Below, piece by piece: positions 1-8,894 of a stretch of DNA of 64,000 nucleotides (positions within the stretch are counted from its first letter, which is position 1; every line of letters begins with the position of its first letter). The notes below the pieces were generated by a model. The model saw nothing but the letters and a program-made list of their open reading frames with translations. It was not told the origin of the DNA and ran no database searches. The stretch lies in NCBI RefSeq assembly GCF_000423325.1, contig NZ_AUHT01000004.1:186001-250000 (forward strand). The letters run 5' to 3'. The position numbers and the translations under genes were made by a program. Origin of the DNA: Lysobacter defluvii IMMIB APB-9 = DSM 18482. GTDB taxonomy: Bacteria > Pseudomonadota > Gammaproteobacteria > Xanthomonadales > Xanthomonadaceae.

Positions 1-351
1 CTGGGAGATCACTTCCCCCAGGTCGGCCTCGTTGAAGGGCTTGGTGATGTAGGCGCGCGCGCCCTGGCGCATGCCCCAGACCCGGTCGGTGTCCTGGTCC
101 TTGGTGGTGACCAGCACGACCGGGATATGGCGCGTGGCCTCGTCCCGGCAGATCGAACGGGTGGCCTGGAAGCCGTTGAGGTTGGGCATGACCACGTCCA
201 TCAGGACCAGGTCGGGCAGCTCGCGCCGGGTGATCTCCACGCCTTCGGCGCCATCTTCCGCGGTCAGCGCCTCATGGCCGAGTTTCTCGACGATGCGACG
301 GATGCCCATCAGCTGGGATGGGGAGTCGTCGACGATGAGGATGCGGGCCAT
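1..351 (-). CDS. pilH: PilH-like twitching-motility response regulator (3' part cut by window edge)
   Basis: A stand-alone CheY-like receiver protein of which the first 117 residues are inside the window. It begins MARILIVDDSPSQLMG. The acidic pocket is D8/D9, the phospho-acceptor is D52 in LMDVVMPNLNGFQ, the switch threonine is in VLVTTKD (residue 82-83) and the conserved lysine is K104 in TKPF. The segment TTKDQDTDRVWGMRQGA is characteristic of PilH, the receiver of the Pil-Chp pathway controlling type IV pilus retraction in Pseudomonas and Xanthomonas. The start is supported by a GGAG ribosome site five bases upstream and a good promoter at 377-404. Only the last few residues should be missing. 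The other Pil genes would be expected beyond the left edge; PilG is the alternative, but the sequence resembles PilH more. Confidence 0.88.
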   Translation of the reverse strand, partial: MARILIVDDSPSQLMGIRRIVEKLGHEALTAEDGAEGVEITRRELPDLVLMDVVMPNLNGFQATRSICRDEATRHIPVVLVTTKDQDTDRVWGMRQGARAYITKPFNEADLGEVISQ

Positions 352-376
352 GGTTGCTCCGTTGCGTGACGCGTCG

Positions 377-404
377 ATTGTAGCTGCGCGACGTTGCGTG
401 GCAA
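377..404 (-). promoter_or_regulatory. Sigma-70 promoter of pilH
   Basis: On the minus strand TTGCCA (404-399) is followed after 16 bases by TACAAT (382-377). Both boxes match the sigma-70 consensus at 5 of 6 positions. The promoter lies 26 bases before the pilH start codon. Confidence 0.6.
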
Positions 405-410
405 GGCGTG

Positions 411-1403
411 TCACAAGGTGACGAGTGTGCGCCCAAGCGAGCCGCCCGCGAGCATCGTTTCGAACACCCCGGGCAGCCCCTCCAGCCCGACCTCGCGGGT
501 GCAGATGCGCTCCAGGTGGTCCGGCTTCCAGTCACTGGCCAGGTGCTGCCAGACCGCTTCGCGGATGTCGCGGGCGGTGCCCGCGGAGGCGACGCCCAGC
601 AGGGACACCCCGCGGATGATGAAGGGCATCACGGTGGCGTCCAGTGCGTGGGACGCGGCCAGCCCCGCGCTGGCGACGTTGCCGTAGGGCACGGTCTGCG
701 CAAGCAGGCTCGACAGCATCGGCCCACCGACGTTGTCGAGGCCGCCTCCGAACCGCGCCGACTCCATCGGGCGGGTGGTGGCCAGCGCGTCGCGCCCGAG
801 CACCTCGCTTGCGCCGAGCCCGTGCAGGTAGTCGTGCTGGTCGGCCTTGCCGCTGACCGCGTGCACCTCGAAGCCCGCCTTGCGGAAGATCGCCACCGCC
901 AGCGAGCCGACGCCGCCGGTCGCGCCGGTGACCACCAGCGGGCCCATCTCCGGGCGCTGGCGGTTCTCGACCATGCGGAACAGGGCCAGCGCGGCGGTGA
1001 AGCCCGCGGTGCCGAGGATCATGCTCTCGCGCAGCGCCAGCCCCGCCGGCAGCGGGATCGCCCACTTCGCCTCCAGCCGGACGTAGCGGCTGTAGCCGCC
1101 GTCGCGGGTTTCGCTGAGGCCGCATCCCGTGACCAGCACCGCGTCGCCCTCGCGGAAGGCGGGGTCACTGGAACGCACCACGTGCCCGGCGACGTCGATG
1201 CCGCCCACGAGCGGGAAGCGGCGCAGGATCTTCCCCTTGCCGGTGCCCGCCAGGGCGTCCTTGAAGTTGACCGACGAGTGCACCGCCTCGATCACCACCT
1301 CGCCCGGCGCGAGGTCGTCCAGCGAGACCTGCTCGATGCCGCTGCGGTAGCCGGCGTCGTCGTTGTGGATGCGGAAGGCGTCGAAGCGGGCGGGGATGCT
1401 CAC
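411..1403 (-). CDS. acuI: AcuI/YhdH-family NADPH-dependent acrylyl-CoA reductase-like oxidoreductase
   Basis: A medium-chain zinc-free alcohol dehydrogenase-like protein of the YhdH/AcuI group, which reduces acrylyl-CoA to propionyl-CoA with NADPH. The N-terminal GroES-like fold contains SSVNFKDALAGTGKGKI, diagnostic of the family. The nucleotide-binding region has VVTGATGGVGSLAVAIFRKAG near residue 150. Product length is 330 residues, normal for the family. I chose GTG at 1403, giving VSIPARFDAFRI, because it has GGAG about 11 bases upstream and fits the family N-terminus. An ATG at 1445 would add 14 proline-rich residues and has no ribosome site. The substrate is inferred from the family only; a general quinone/enoyl reductase role is possible. 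Confidence 0.85.
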   Translation of the reverse strand: MSIPARFDAFRIHNDDAGYRSGIEQVSLDDLAPGEVVIEAVHSSVNFKDALAGTGKGKILRRFPLVGGIDVAGHVVRSSDPAFREGDAVLVTGCGLSETRDGGYSRYVRLEAKWAIPLPAGLALRESMILGTAGFTAALALFRMVENRQRPEMGPLVVTGATGGVGSLAVAIFRKAGFEVHAVSGKADQHDYLHGLGASEVLGRDALATTRPMESARFGGGLDNVGGPMLSSLLAQTVPYGNVASAGLAASHALDATVMPFIIRGVSLLGVASAGTARDIREAVWQHLASDWKPDHLERICTREVGLEGLPGVFETMLAGGSLGRTLVTL

Positions 1404-1464
1404 GGTGCAAGGCACTCCGGGTGGGGGAAGGCCATTGTGCGACATCGCCCGCGGGAAGGGACCC

Positions 1465-2058
1465 TCAGCGCAGGGCAGTGCGCTTCTTGCCCTCGAGCCA
1501 CTTGGCGCTGGGCAGCGGCCGGTACGCGCGCATCCACGCCAGCATGGCGTCGACGTCGTCGCCCAGCCACAGGTCCTGGCGCTGCTCCGGATGGACGAAG
1601 CGCTCGCCCACCATCCGGTCCATCATCGCCGCCAGCGGCTGGTAGAAGCCCGCGACATCCAGGAACGCGCAGGGCCGGTCACCGATGCCCAGCTGCCGCC
1701 AGGTGAGCATCTCGAACATCTCCTCCAGCGTCCCGAACCCGCCCGGCAGCGCCACGAACCCGTCGGCCAGGTCGAACATCCGCTGCTTGCGCTGGTGCAT
1801 GTTGGCGACCACCTCCAACCGCGTCGCCCCGCGGTGCGCCATCTCCAGGTTCACCAACTGCTCCGGGATCACCCCCGTGACCTCGCCACCCGCCTCGAGC
1901 ACCGCATCGGCGACGATCCCCATCAACCCCACGTTGCCCCCGCCGTACACCAGCCCCAGCCCTTCCTCCGCCAGCCGCCTTCCGACCAGCGCCGCCGCCT
2001 CCGCGAACCGTGGATCGGCACCCGCATTGGACCCGCAATACACACAGATGGAACGCAT
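1465..2058 (-). CDS. LOG family protein (TIGR00730-type Rossmann fold hydrolase)
   Basis: A 197-residue protein beginning MRSICVYCGSNAG, with the LOG family signature PGGFGTLEEMFE in its second half and VYGGGNVGLMG near residue 40. Members cleave nucleoside 5'-monophosphates (cytokinin riboside monophosphate phosphoribohydrolases in plants and some bacteria, or general nucleotide 5'-monophosphate nucleosidases such as PpnN). The length matches the short LOG class, not the longer PpnN. An in-frame upstream start at 2286 would run through the compound inverted repeat at 2121-2228 and into the lpdA coding region, so I reject it. The in vivo substrate cannot be told from the sequence. Confidence 0.85.
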   Translation of the reverse strand: MRSICVYCGSNAGADPRFAEAAALVGRRLAEEGLGLVYGGGNVGLMGIVADAVLEAGGEVTGVIPEQLVNLEMAHRGATRLEVVANMHQRKQRMFDLADGFVALPGGFGTLEEMFEMLTWRQLGIGDRPCAFLDVAGFYQPLAAMMDRMVGERFVHPEQRQDLWLGDDVDAMLAWMRAYRPLPSAKWLEGKKRTALR

Positions 2059-2120
2059 TCGCTGACTCCAAAACGAAACTGCCGGCGTCCTCACGGGATC
2101 ACCGGCAGAGAGTGAGAGGG

Positions 2121-2228
2121 CGTTGGTGCCACAAGCCCCGTCCGCGACCTTCGGCCGCATGGACGCGGCCGAAGAGCTTACATGGACGTACTCGCAGCGT
2201 GTCGCGGACGGGGCTTGTGGTGCCAACG
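2121..2228. repeat. Compound inverted repeat (28-bp perfect arms plus inner 10-bp hairpin)
   Basis: The left arm 2121-2148 and right arm 2201-2228 are perfect reverse complements over 28 bases. Between them, 2149-2158 and 2165-2174 form a second perfect 10-bp hairpin with a 6-base loop, leaving an asymmetric 26-base tail (2175-2200) with no obvious partner. The element fills almost the whole gap between the lpdA stop (2240) and the LOG gene. On the minus strand it begins 11 bases after the lpdA stop, so it may also end transcription of the suc-lpd operon. No coding potential is evident. The structure suggests a palindromic dispersed element (REP/BIME- or MITE-like). Confidence 0.8.
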
Positions 2229-2239
2229 CTCCCCGCGAG

Positions 2240-3676
2240 TCAGTTCGCCTTGTGGATCGCCCGCTTGTCCACAGCCATGGCCGCATCGTGGATCACCTCC
2301 GCCAGGCTCGGATGCGCATGGCAGATCCGCGCCAGGTCGTCGGCCGACCCCTTGAACTCCATCGTCAGCACGCCCTCGTGCACCAGCTCCGACACGTTCG
2401 CGCCCACCAGGTGCATGCCCAGCACCCGGTCGGTCTCCGCGTGCGCCAGCACCTTCACGAAGCCGGCCGGCTCCGCCATGGCGACCGCACGGCCATTGGC
2501 CGCGAACGGGAAGCTGCCGGACTTGTACGGGATCCCCTCGTCCTTGAGCTGTTGCTCGGTCTTGCCCACCCAGGCCAGCTCCGGCTCGGTGTAGATGACC
2601 CAGGGGATGGTGTCCAGGTTGACGTGGCCGGGCAGGCCGGCGATCAGCTCGGCCACCGCGATGCCTTCCTCGAAGCCCTTGTGGGCGAGCATCGGGCCGC
2701 GCACGCAGTCACCGACCGCCCAGACGCCGTCGACGCCGGTGTGGCAGTGCTCGTCGACCTCGATCCGGCCGCGGTCGTCCAGCTTCACGCCGCAGTCGTC
2801 GGACAGCAGGCCCTTCGACGCGGCCTTGCGGCCCACGGCGACCAGCAGCTTGTCGAACACCAGCGTCTCCTCGCCCTTCTTGCCGGTGTAGGTGACATGG
2901 ACCTCCTTGCCCTCGGCGCCGTCGCGGACCTCGGCCTTGCTGACCTTGGCACCGACCCGGATGTCCAGGCCCTGCTTCTTGAACTCGCGCGCGGCGACCT
3001 TCGAGACCTCGGCGTCGGCCGCGGCCAGGAAGCTGTCGACGGCCTCGAGCACGACGACCTCGGAACCCAGGCGGTTCCACACGCTGCCCAGCTCGAGGCC
3101 GATCACGCCGGCGCCGATCACGCCCAGGCGCTTCGGGGTGGACTGGAAGTCCAGCGCGCCGACGTTGTCGACGATGGTCTCGCCATCGAACTTCGCGAAC
3201 GGCAGCTCGATCGACTCCGATCCGGCGGCCAGGATGACGTTGGTGCCCTTGAGCTCCACCTCGCTGCCGTCGTGCTGGCGGACCTTGACCACGTTGCCCT
3301 TGTGGAGGGTGCCGAAGCCGTAGTACGGCGTGACCTTGTTGGCCTTGAACAGCTGCGCGATGCCACCGGTGAACTGGGTGACGATCTTGTCCTTGCGGCC
3401 GATCATCGTCGGCACGTCGATCGAGGCGTCCTTCGTGCTGATGCCGTGCTGGTCGAAGATGTGGCCGAGGTTCCAAAACTGGCGCGAGCTGTCGAGCAGC
3501 GCCTTGGACGGGATGCAGCCCACGCGCAGGCAGGTGCCGCCCAGCGCCGGCTTGCCGTCCTTGCCCTGGCCGGCGTCGATGCACGCGGTCTTCAGGCCCA
3601 GCTGGGCGGCGCGGATGGCGGCGTGGTAGCCCGCGGGGCCCCCGCCGATGACAACAACGTCGTAGTTCTCAGACAT
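2240..3676 (-). CDS. lpdA: Dihydrolipoyl dehydrogenase (E3 component)
   Basis: A 478-residue FAD-dependent disulfide oxidoreductase that reoxidises the dihydrolipoyl arms of 2-oxo acid dehydrogenase complexes with NAD. The FAD-binding motif is VVVIGGGPAGYHAAI at residues 7-21. The redox-active disulfide lies in GGTCLRVGCIPSKALL. A second Rossmann motif, GVIGAGVIGLELGSVW, binds NAD. The C-terminal interface domain carries CHAHPSLAEV with the catalytic His-Glu pair. I start at MSENYDVVV because AAGGA lies just upstream; the ATG five codons earlier (3691) is less likely. It is the third gene after sucA and sucB, 25 bases downstream of sucB, and is therefore the E3 of 2-oxoglutarate dehydrogenase here. 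Confidence 0.95.
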   Translation of the reverse strand: MSENYDVVVIGGGPAGYHAAIRAAQLGLKTACIDAGQGKDGKPALGGTCLRVGCIPSKALLDSSRQFWNLGHIFDQHGISTKDASIDVPTMIGRKDKIVTQFTGGIAQLFKANKVTPYYGFGTLHKGNVVKVRQHDGSEVELKGTNVILAAGSESIELPFAKFDGETIVDNVGALDFQSTPKRLGVIGAGVIGLELGSVWNRLGSEVVVLEAVDSFLAAADAEVSKVAAREFKKQGLDIRVGAKVSKAEVRDGAEGKEVHVTYTGKKGEETLVFDKLLVAVGRKAASKGLLSDDCGVKLDDRGRIEVDEHCHTGVDGVWAVGDCVRGPMLAHKGFEEGIAVAELIAGLPGHVNLDTIPWVIYTEPELAWVGKTEQQLKDEGIPYKSGSFPFAANGRAVAMAEPAGFVKVLAHAETDRVLGMHLVGANVSELVHEGVLTMEFKGSADDLARICHAHPSLAEVIHDAAMAVDKRAIHKAN

Positions 3677-3701
3677 CTTCGGTTCCTTCAATTCGGCGGG
3701 T

Positions 3702-4922
<1,221 letters not shown>

Positions 4923-4994
4923 GGGCTTTGCATCCTGAAGTCTTGGAATGGGGCGTGGGTGGCGGGTGCCGCGGCGGTGCCGCGGCCGGCAGGA

Positions 4995-7808
4995 TCAGTC
5001 GGTGGGGTTCTCGCCGCGGAGCGGGTTGACCAGGGCATCGGCGACCAGCCGCTCCTGCTCGACCACGTGGTCGGCGAAGTGGCCGACGGCGGGCGAGGGG
5101 GAGCGGGAACGGCCGGCGTAGTTCAGGCCCTGGCCCTCGGCCAGGCAGTGCGTCAGGTGGTGGCGGATCTGGTACCACGCGCCCTGGTTCTGCGGTTCTT
5201 CCTGGCACCAGACCACGTCGGCCTGCGGGAACCGCGCCAGCTCGGCGGCCAGTTCCTCGCGCGGGAACGGGTAGAGCTGTTCGACGCGGACCAGTGCGAC
5301 GTCCTCGACGCCGCGCTTCTGCGCCTCCTCGAGCAGGTCGTAGTAGACCTTGCCGCCGCACACCACCACCCGCTTGACCTTCTTCGGGTCGGCGGAGGCG
5401 TCCGGGATCAGCTTCTGGAACCCGCCGTCGGACAGCTCGGCCAGCGACGAGACCGCCAGCTTGTGGCGCAGCAGCGACTTGGGGGTCATCACCACCAGCG
5501 GCTTGCGCACCTGCATGTGCATCTGGCGGCGGATCATGTGGAAGGCCTGGGCCGGGGTGGTCGGGGTGCAGACCACCATGTTGTCCAGCGCGCACAGCTG
5601 CAGGAAGCGCTCCAGGCGCGCCGAGCTGTGCTCCGGGCCCTGGCCCTCGTAGCCGTGGGGCAGGAACAGCGCCAGCCCGCACAGGCGGCCCCACTTGGCC
5701 TCGCCGGAGGACAGGAACTGGTCGATGACCACCTGCGCGCCGTTGGCGAAGTCGCCGAACTGGGCCTCCCAGATGTCCAGGGTGTTCGGGTCGGCGGTCG
5801 CGTAGCCGTACTCGAACGCCATCACCGCTTCCTCGCTGAGCAGCGAGTCGATGATGGTCACGTCCGACGGCTCCTGGACCAGCTCGCGCAGGGGCAGGTA
5901 GTAGTCGTCGGTGGTCTGCTCGTGCAGGATCGCGTGGCGGTGGAAGAAGGTGCCGCGGCCGCTGTCCTGGCCTACCAGGCGCAGCTTGTAGCCCTCGCTG
6001 AGCAGGGTGGCGTAGGCGAGGTTCTCGGCGAAGCCCCAGTCACCCGGCAGCTCGCCGGCGGCCATCTTGCGGCGGTCGGCGTAGATCTTGTCCACGCGCG
6101 CGTGCAGCTTGATCGACTCGGGGATCGTGGTGATGCGCTGCGCGAGCTGGCCCAGGTGGTCGCGGTCGAACCGGGTATCGACCGGGTCGGCGAGCTTGCC
6201 GCGCATGAAGCGGCTCCAGTCCACGGTGAACTCGTCCGGCTTGACCGTGACCACGTCGGTGGTGACCTCGCCGGCGTCGAGCTTGTCGCGGTAGGCGTCG
6301 ACGAGTGCCTTCGCCTCGTCGCCGTCGATCACGCCCTCGTCGATCAGCTTGCGGGCGTACAGCTCGCGCGGCACCGGGTGCTTGCGGATCACCTGGTACA
6401 TCAGCGGCTGGGTGGCGGCCGGCTCGTCGGCCTCGTTGTGGCCGTTGCGGCGGTAGCAGACCAGGTCGATGACCACGTCCTTGCCGAAGGTGTTGCGGAA
6501 GTCCAGCGCCAGCTCGGCGCAGAAGACCACCGCCTCCGGGTCGTCGCCGTTCACGTGCAGGATCGGCGCGCCGACCATCTTGGCCACGTCGGTGCAGTAC
6601 AGCGTGGAGCGGGCGTCCTCGGTCTCGCTGGTGGTGAAGCCGACCTGGTTGTTGATGACGATGTGGACCGTGCCGCCGACGCGGAAGCCGCGGGCCTGCG
6701 ACATCTGGAACAGCTCCATCACCACGCCCTGGCCGGCGAACGCGGCGTCACCATGGATCAGCACCGGCAGCACCTGCTTGCGCGCGGCATCGCCGCCGCG
6801 GCGGGTCTGGCGCGAGCGCACCGAGCCGGCGACCACCGGGTCGACGATCTCCAGGTGCGAGGGATTGAAGGCCAGCGCCAGGTGGACCGGGCCACCCGGG
6901 GTCGCGACGTCGGCGCTGTAGCCCATGTGGTACTTCACGTCGCCCGCCGAGGCCAGCTCGTTGTGCTCGAACTTGCCCTCGAACTCGTCGAACAGCTTGC
7001 GCGGCGGCTTGCCCAGGGTGTTGACCAGTACGTTGAGCCGGCCGCGGTGGGCCATGCCGATCACCACTTCCTGGCCGCCCTGCTCGCCGGCGCGGCGGAT
7101 GGTGGTGTCCATCAGCGGGATCAGCGCGTCGCCGCCTTCCAGCGAGAAGCGCTTCTGGCCCACGTACTTGGTGCCCAGGTAGCGCTCCAGGCCGTCGGCC
7201 GCGACCAGGCGCTCGAGGATGCGCTTCTTCTGCTCGGGGGTCCGGCCGTAGTTGCCGCCCGCCGCCTCCAGGCGACGGTAGATCCAGCGGCGCTGGTCGG
7301 CCTCGGCGATGTGCATGAACTCCGCGCCGATCGAGCCGGTGTAGGTGGACCGGAGCAGCTTGAACAGGTCGCCCAGCTTCATCCGGTCGTTGCCCGCGAC
7401 GCCGCCGGTGCTGAATTCGTCGCCCAGGTCGCTGCCCGACAGGCCGTGGAAGCCCAGCTCCAGGTCCGGTGCCTCGACCCGCTTGGCCAGGCCCAGCGGA
7501 TCGAGGTTGGCGCCCAGGTGGCCGCGCGAGCGGTAGGCGGTGATGAGGCGGCCGACGTGGCGCTCGCGCTCGTCGCTGGTGGTCGCCGCTGCGCGGCCGG
7601 CACCGCGCGCGGCTTCCTGGATCGCAGCGCGGACCGCGGAGTGCGGGACGTCGCCGGCCTCGCGGCCCTTGAGGCCGTCGAAGTACCTGCGCCACCCGTC
7701 GTCGAGGCTTTCGGGGGCGACGAGGTACTGCTCGTACAGGTCTTCGAGATAGGCGGCGTTGGCGCCGAGCTGGGAGGTCTGGGCGAACTGCTTCAGGAGG
7801 CTGGTCAC
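4995..7808 (-). CDS. sucA: 2-oxoglutarate dehydrogenase E1 component
   Basis: A 937-residue thiamine-diphosphate enzyme that decarboxylates 2-oxoglutarate and succinylates the E2 lipoyl arm in the TCA cycle. The N-terminus has the E1o motif YLEDLYEQYLVAPESLDDGWR. GMAHRGRLNVLVN and the cofactor-binding segment HGDAAFAGQGVVMEL are present, with the transketolase-like pyrimidine domain further on (RGTFFHRHAILHEQ, HGYEGQGPEHSSARLERFLQ). The length agrees with E. coli SucA (933). It is first in the sucA-sucB-lpdA operon. A consensus -10 box lies at 7886-7891, about 78 bases before the start. Confidence 0.96.
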   Translation of the reverse strand: MTSLLKQFAQTSQLGANAAYLEDLYEQYLVAPESLDDGWRRYFDGLKGREAGDVPHSAVRAAIQEAARGAGRAAATTSDERERHVGRLITAYRSRGHLGANLDPLGLAKRVEAPDLELGFHGLSGSDLGDEFSTGGVAGNDRMKLGDLFKLLRSTYTGSIGAEFMHIAEADQRRWIYRRLEAAGGNYGRTPEQKKRILERLVAADGLERYLGTKYVGQKRFSLEGGDALIPLMDTTIRRAGEQGGQEVVIGMAHRGRLNVLVNTLGKPPRKLFDEFEGKFEHNELASAGDVKYHMGYSADVATPGGPVHLALAFNPSHLEIVDPVVAGSVRSRQTRRGGDAARKQVLPVLIHGDAAFAGQGVVMELFQMSQARGFRVGGTVHIVINNQVGFTTSETEDARSTLYCTDVAKMVGAPILHVNGDDPEAVVFCAELALDFRNTFGKDVVIDLVCYRRNGHNEADEPAATQPLMYQVIRKHPVPRELYARKLIDEGVIDGDEAKALVDAYRDKLDAGEVTTDVVTVKPDEFTVDWSRFMRGKLADPVDTRFDRDHLGQLAQRITTIPESIKLHARVDKIYADRRKMAAGELPGDWGFAENLAYATLLSEGYKLRLVGQDSGRGTFFHRHAILHEQTTDDYYLPLRELVQEPSDVTIIDSLLSEEAVMAFEYGYATADPNTLDIWEAQFGDFANGAQVVIDQFLSSGEAKWGRLCGLALFLPHGYEGQGPEHSSARLERFLQLCALDNMVVCTPTTPAQAFHMIRRQMHMQVRKPLVVMTPKSLLRHKLAVSSLAELSDGGFQKLIPDASADPKKVKRVVVCGGKVYYDLLEEAQKRGVEDVALVRVEQLYPFPREELAAELARFPQADVVWCQEEPQNQGAWYQIRHHLTHCLAEGQGLNYAGRSRSPSPAVGHFADHVVEQERLVADALVNPLRGENPTD

Positions 7809-7885
7809 GATGTGGGGGCGACTCGAGTGGGGTGGGTGGGCACCCGAGGCACTCTTGGTGCCTGTTCAGGTACTCAAGACCGCCG

Positions 7886-7891
7886 ATTATA
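7886..7891 (-). promoter_or_regulatory. -10 box of the sucAB-lpdA operon
   Basis: TATAAT on the minus strand (7891-7886), followed by CGGCGG as discriminator. I see no convincing -35 at 16-18 bases. It lies 77 bases before the sucA start in the 180-base gap to the GNAT gene. Confidence 0.45.
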
Positions 7892-7988
7892 GCCCTCGTG
7901 GCCGTGCCGGCGGCGGCAAAAAGTGGCGAAACGGAAGGATTGTTCCGCGGATGGGGGCTTCCGGTTCGTTCAGGTTCAGCCCGGCGCG

Positions 7989-8891
7989 TCAGATGCCGAG
8001 CGCACGGAACTCGGAGCAGGGCCGCGCCCGCTCCCAGAACGGGTCGAACACCGCCGTGAGCTGGCGGGCACGGGCGGGCCGGTCGGGGGAGGTCTCGCCC
8101 TCGGGCCGGTTGCCCAGCGGCCGGAACAGCCAGCCCCCGGTGTCGCTCGCCACGAACGCCGACGGATACGCGCGGTCGACCTGCTCCTCCACCGCCCGGA
8201 ACGAAATCGCGGTCGGCAGGCGCTGCCCGAGTTCGATCAGCGGCGAAAGCGCCTGCCGCGCCGCAAGCGGCTCCTGCAGCAGGATGCGGATGCTGCCGCG
8301 GCGGATCGCCAGGCGCCGCACCGCCTCGACCACTTCCGGCCGGTCGAACACGCCCGGGTCCAGGTCGCGGCTGTAGACGACGAGCGCCCGGCGCGCGCCG
8401 GCGACCACCCCCAGGGTGGCGGCGACCAGTGCCCGCCGGTCGCCGATCGTGCCGGGAGCGCGCAGGTTGCGCCGCATCAGCAGGTGGTCGATGCCGGCGT
8501 CGTCGAAGTGGTCGCCCTCGGGCAGGAAGCCGGCGCGCGCGTAGAACCCGATCGCATGCACCTGCGCGGCAAGCGTGACGTCGGGCCATCCGGACTCGCG
8601 GGCGCGATCCACCAGCGCAGCCAGGATCGCCTCGCCGACGCCGCGCCCCCGCCACTGCGGCAGCACGGCCATGCGGCCGATGCTGTGCTTCGGGGTCAGC
8701 CGTCCGGTGCCGATCGGGTTCCCGGCCCCGTCCAGGGCGAGCACGTGCTGGCTGGCGGGGTCGAGGTCGTCCCACTCCAGCTCCAGCGGGACCTTCTGTT
8801 CCTGCACGAACACCGGCTCGCGCACCCGCCGCAGGAGGGGCGCCGCGGCCTCGTAGTCGACATGCTCGATGCGGAAGCCGGCATCGGCCAT
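7989..8891 (-). CDS. GNAT N-acetyltransferase fused to a C-terminal DUF7931-like domain
   Basis: A 300-residue protein. Residues 1-150 are a GNAT fold with the acetyl-CoA loop in GRMAVLPQWRGRGVGEAILA and an ElaA-like N-terminus (REPVFVQEQKVPLELEWDDLD). Residues 160-300 form a second domain with YSRDLDPGVFDRPEVVEA and a terminal FDPFWERARPC, resembling the uncharacterised DUF7931 domain often fused to GNATs in Xanthomonadaceae. The start is three bases after the roxA stop, so the gene is the last of a purB-roxA-GNAT operon. The acetyl acceptor is unknown. Its link to an L16 hydroxylase hints at, but does not prove, a role in modifying the translation apparatus. Confidence 0.82.
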   Translation of the reverse strand: MADAGFRIEHVDYEAAAPLLRRVREPVFVQEQKVPLELEWDDLDPASQHVLALDGAGNPIGTGRLTPKHSIGRMAVLPQWRGRGVGEAILAALVDRARESGWPDVTLAAQVHAIGFYARAGFLPEGDHFDDAGIDHLLMRRNLRAPGTIGDRRALVAATLGVVAGARRALVVYSRDLDPGVFDRPEVVEAVRRLAIRRGSIRILLQEPLAARQALSPLIELGQRLPTAISFRAVEEQVDRAYPSAFVASDTGGWLFRPLGNRPEGETSPDRPARARQLTAVFDPFWERARPCSEFRALGI

Positions 8892-8894
8892 GGG

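Noticed and set aside
2262-2274. DnaA-box-like TTGTCCACA inside the lpdA 3' end
   Set aside because: It lies in coding sequence (codons for the conserved DKRAI tail), so chance is the simplest explanation.
2059-2286. N-terminal extension of the LOG gene to 2286
   Set aside because: It would translate the compound inverted repeat and overlap the lpdA coding region; the family N-terminus begins at 2058.
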